NCBI GenBank assembly: GCA_003695725.1
Contig: RFHX01000184.1
Coordinates: 1-6,478 of the forward strand
Length of the DNA: 6,478 bases
Direction of reading: 5' to 3'
From: J061 sp003695725 [NCBI: Candidatus Schekmanbacteria bacterium]
Lineage (GTDB): Bacteria > Schekmanbacteria > GWA2-38-11
The notes under the pieces were generated by a model that worked only from the letters and a program-made list of their open reading frames with translations, was not told where the DNA came from and did not search any database. Made by a program: the position numbers and the translations under genes. Of the stretch, positions 6,148 to 6,478 are shown piece by piece (the first letter of the stretch is position 1; every line of letters begins with the position of its first letter).

Positions 6148-6197
6148 AAAATTGGCTATAGTACAAATAAATTCAATGGCAATTTGTGAAAAAAAGA
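6148..6197 (-). other. 23S-5S internal transcribed spacer
   Basis: About 50 nt of AT-rich sequence separates the 23S and 5S genes. It is too short for a tRNA and contains none. A 6-bp complementary pair (6149-6154 and 6180-6185) could form a weak processing stem. Confidence 0.8.

Positions 6198-6478
<281 letters not shown>

Noticed and set aside
6148-6197. tRNA in the 23S-5S spacer
   Set aside because: The spacer is only about 50 nt and lacks any T-loop or acceptor-stem pattern.

Overview
This window comes from an AT-rich bacterial chromosome. Its protein-coding genes are rich in A/T-ending codons, and the rRNA genes are much more GC-rich than their surroundings. The 23S and 5S rRNAs are bacterial in sequence. 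I cannot assign a phylum from the sequence alone. TTG and GTG starts and weak Shine-Dalgarno sites occur beside conventional ones.

Layout from left to right. (1) Positions 1-214, minus strand: the first 71 codons of an IS1595-family-like transposase, cut by the window edge. (2) Positions 215-481: an AT-rich, non-coding upstream region with a good sigma-70-type promoter (TTGACT, 17 nt spacer, TATATT) facing right. (3) Positions 482-5407: a compact five-gene plus-strand operon. It encodes the FAD, [2Fe-2S] and molybdenum subunits of a xanthine dehydrogenase/aldehyde oxidase-family molybdenum hydroxylase, followed by a MocA-like molybdopterin nucleotidyltransferase and an XdhC-like molybdenum-cofactor maturation protein. 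(4) Positions 5456-5967, minus strand: a 100-residue TPR protein, preceded by a possible short membrane-peptide ORF that overlaps it by 4 nt. (5) Positions 5991-6478, minus strand: the end of an rRNA operon, namely the 23S 3' end, a roughly 50-nt spacer, 5S rRNA and a perfect-stem intrinsic terminator.

The operon is self-contained. The M, S and L subunits build the enzyme: FAD, two [2Fe-2S] clusters and Mo-cofactor. The MocA-like protein would make the dinucleotide form of the cofactor, and XdhC would help sulfurate and insert it. The catalytic residues of the large subunit are intact. However, hand alignment to bovine xanthine oxidase shows that all three purine-pocket residues I could place (E802, R880, F914) are replaced (V250, A326, P360), so the substrate is probably not xanthine bound in the classical way. 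The MocA-like protein has an unusual Glu where the family normally has the metal-binding Asp. No transporter, regulator or catabolic enzyme in the window reveals the substrate.

I see no CRISPR array, toxin-antitoxin pair, phage gene or clearly novel multi-gene system. The points most worth a second look are the substrate-pocket changes, the GEHP motif, and a perfect 14-bp palindrome in the leader region of the TPR gene.
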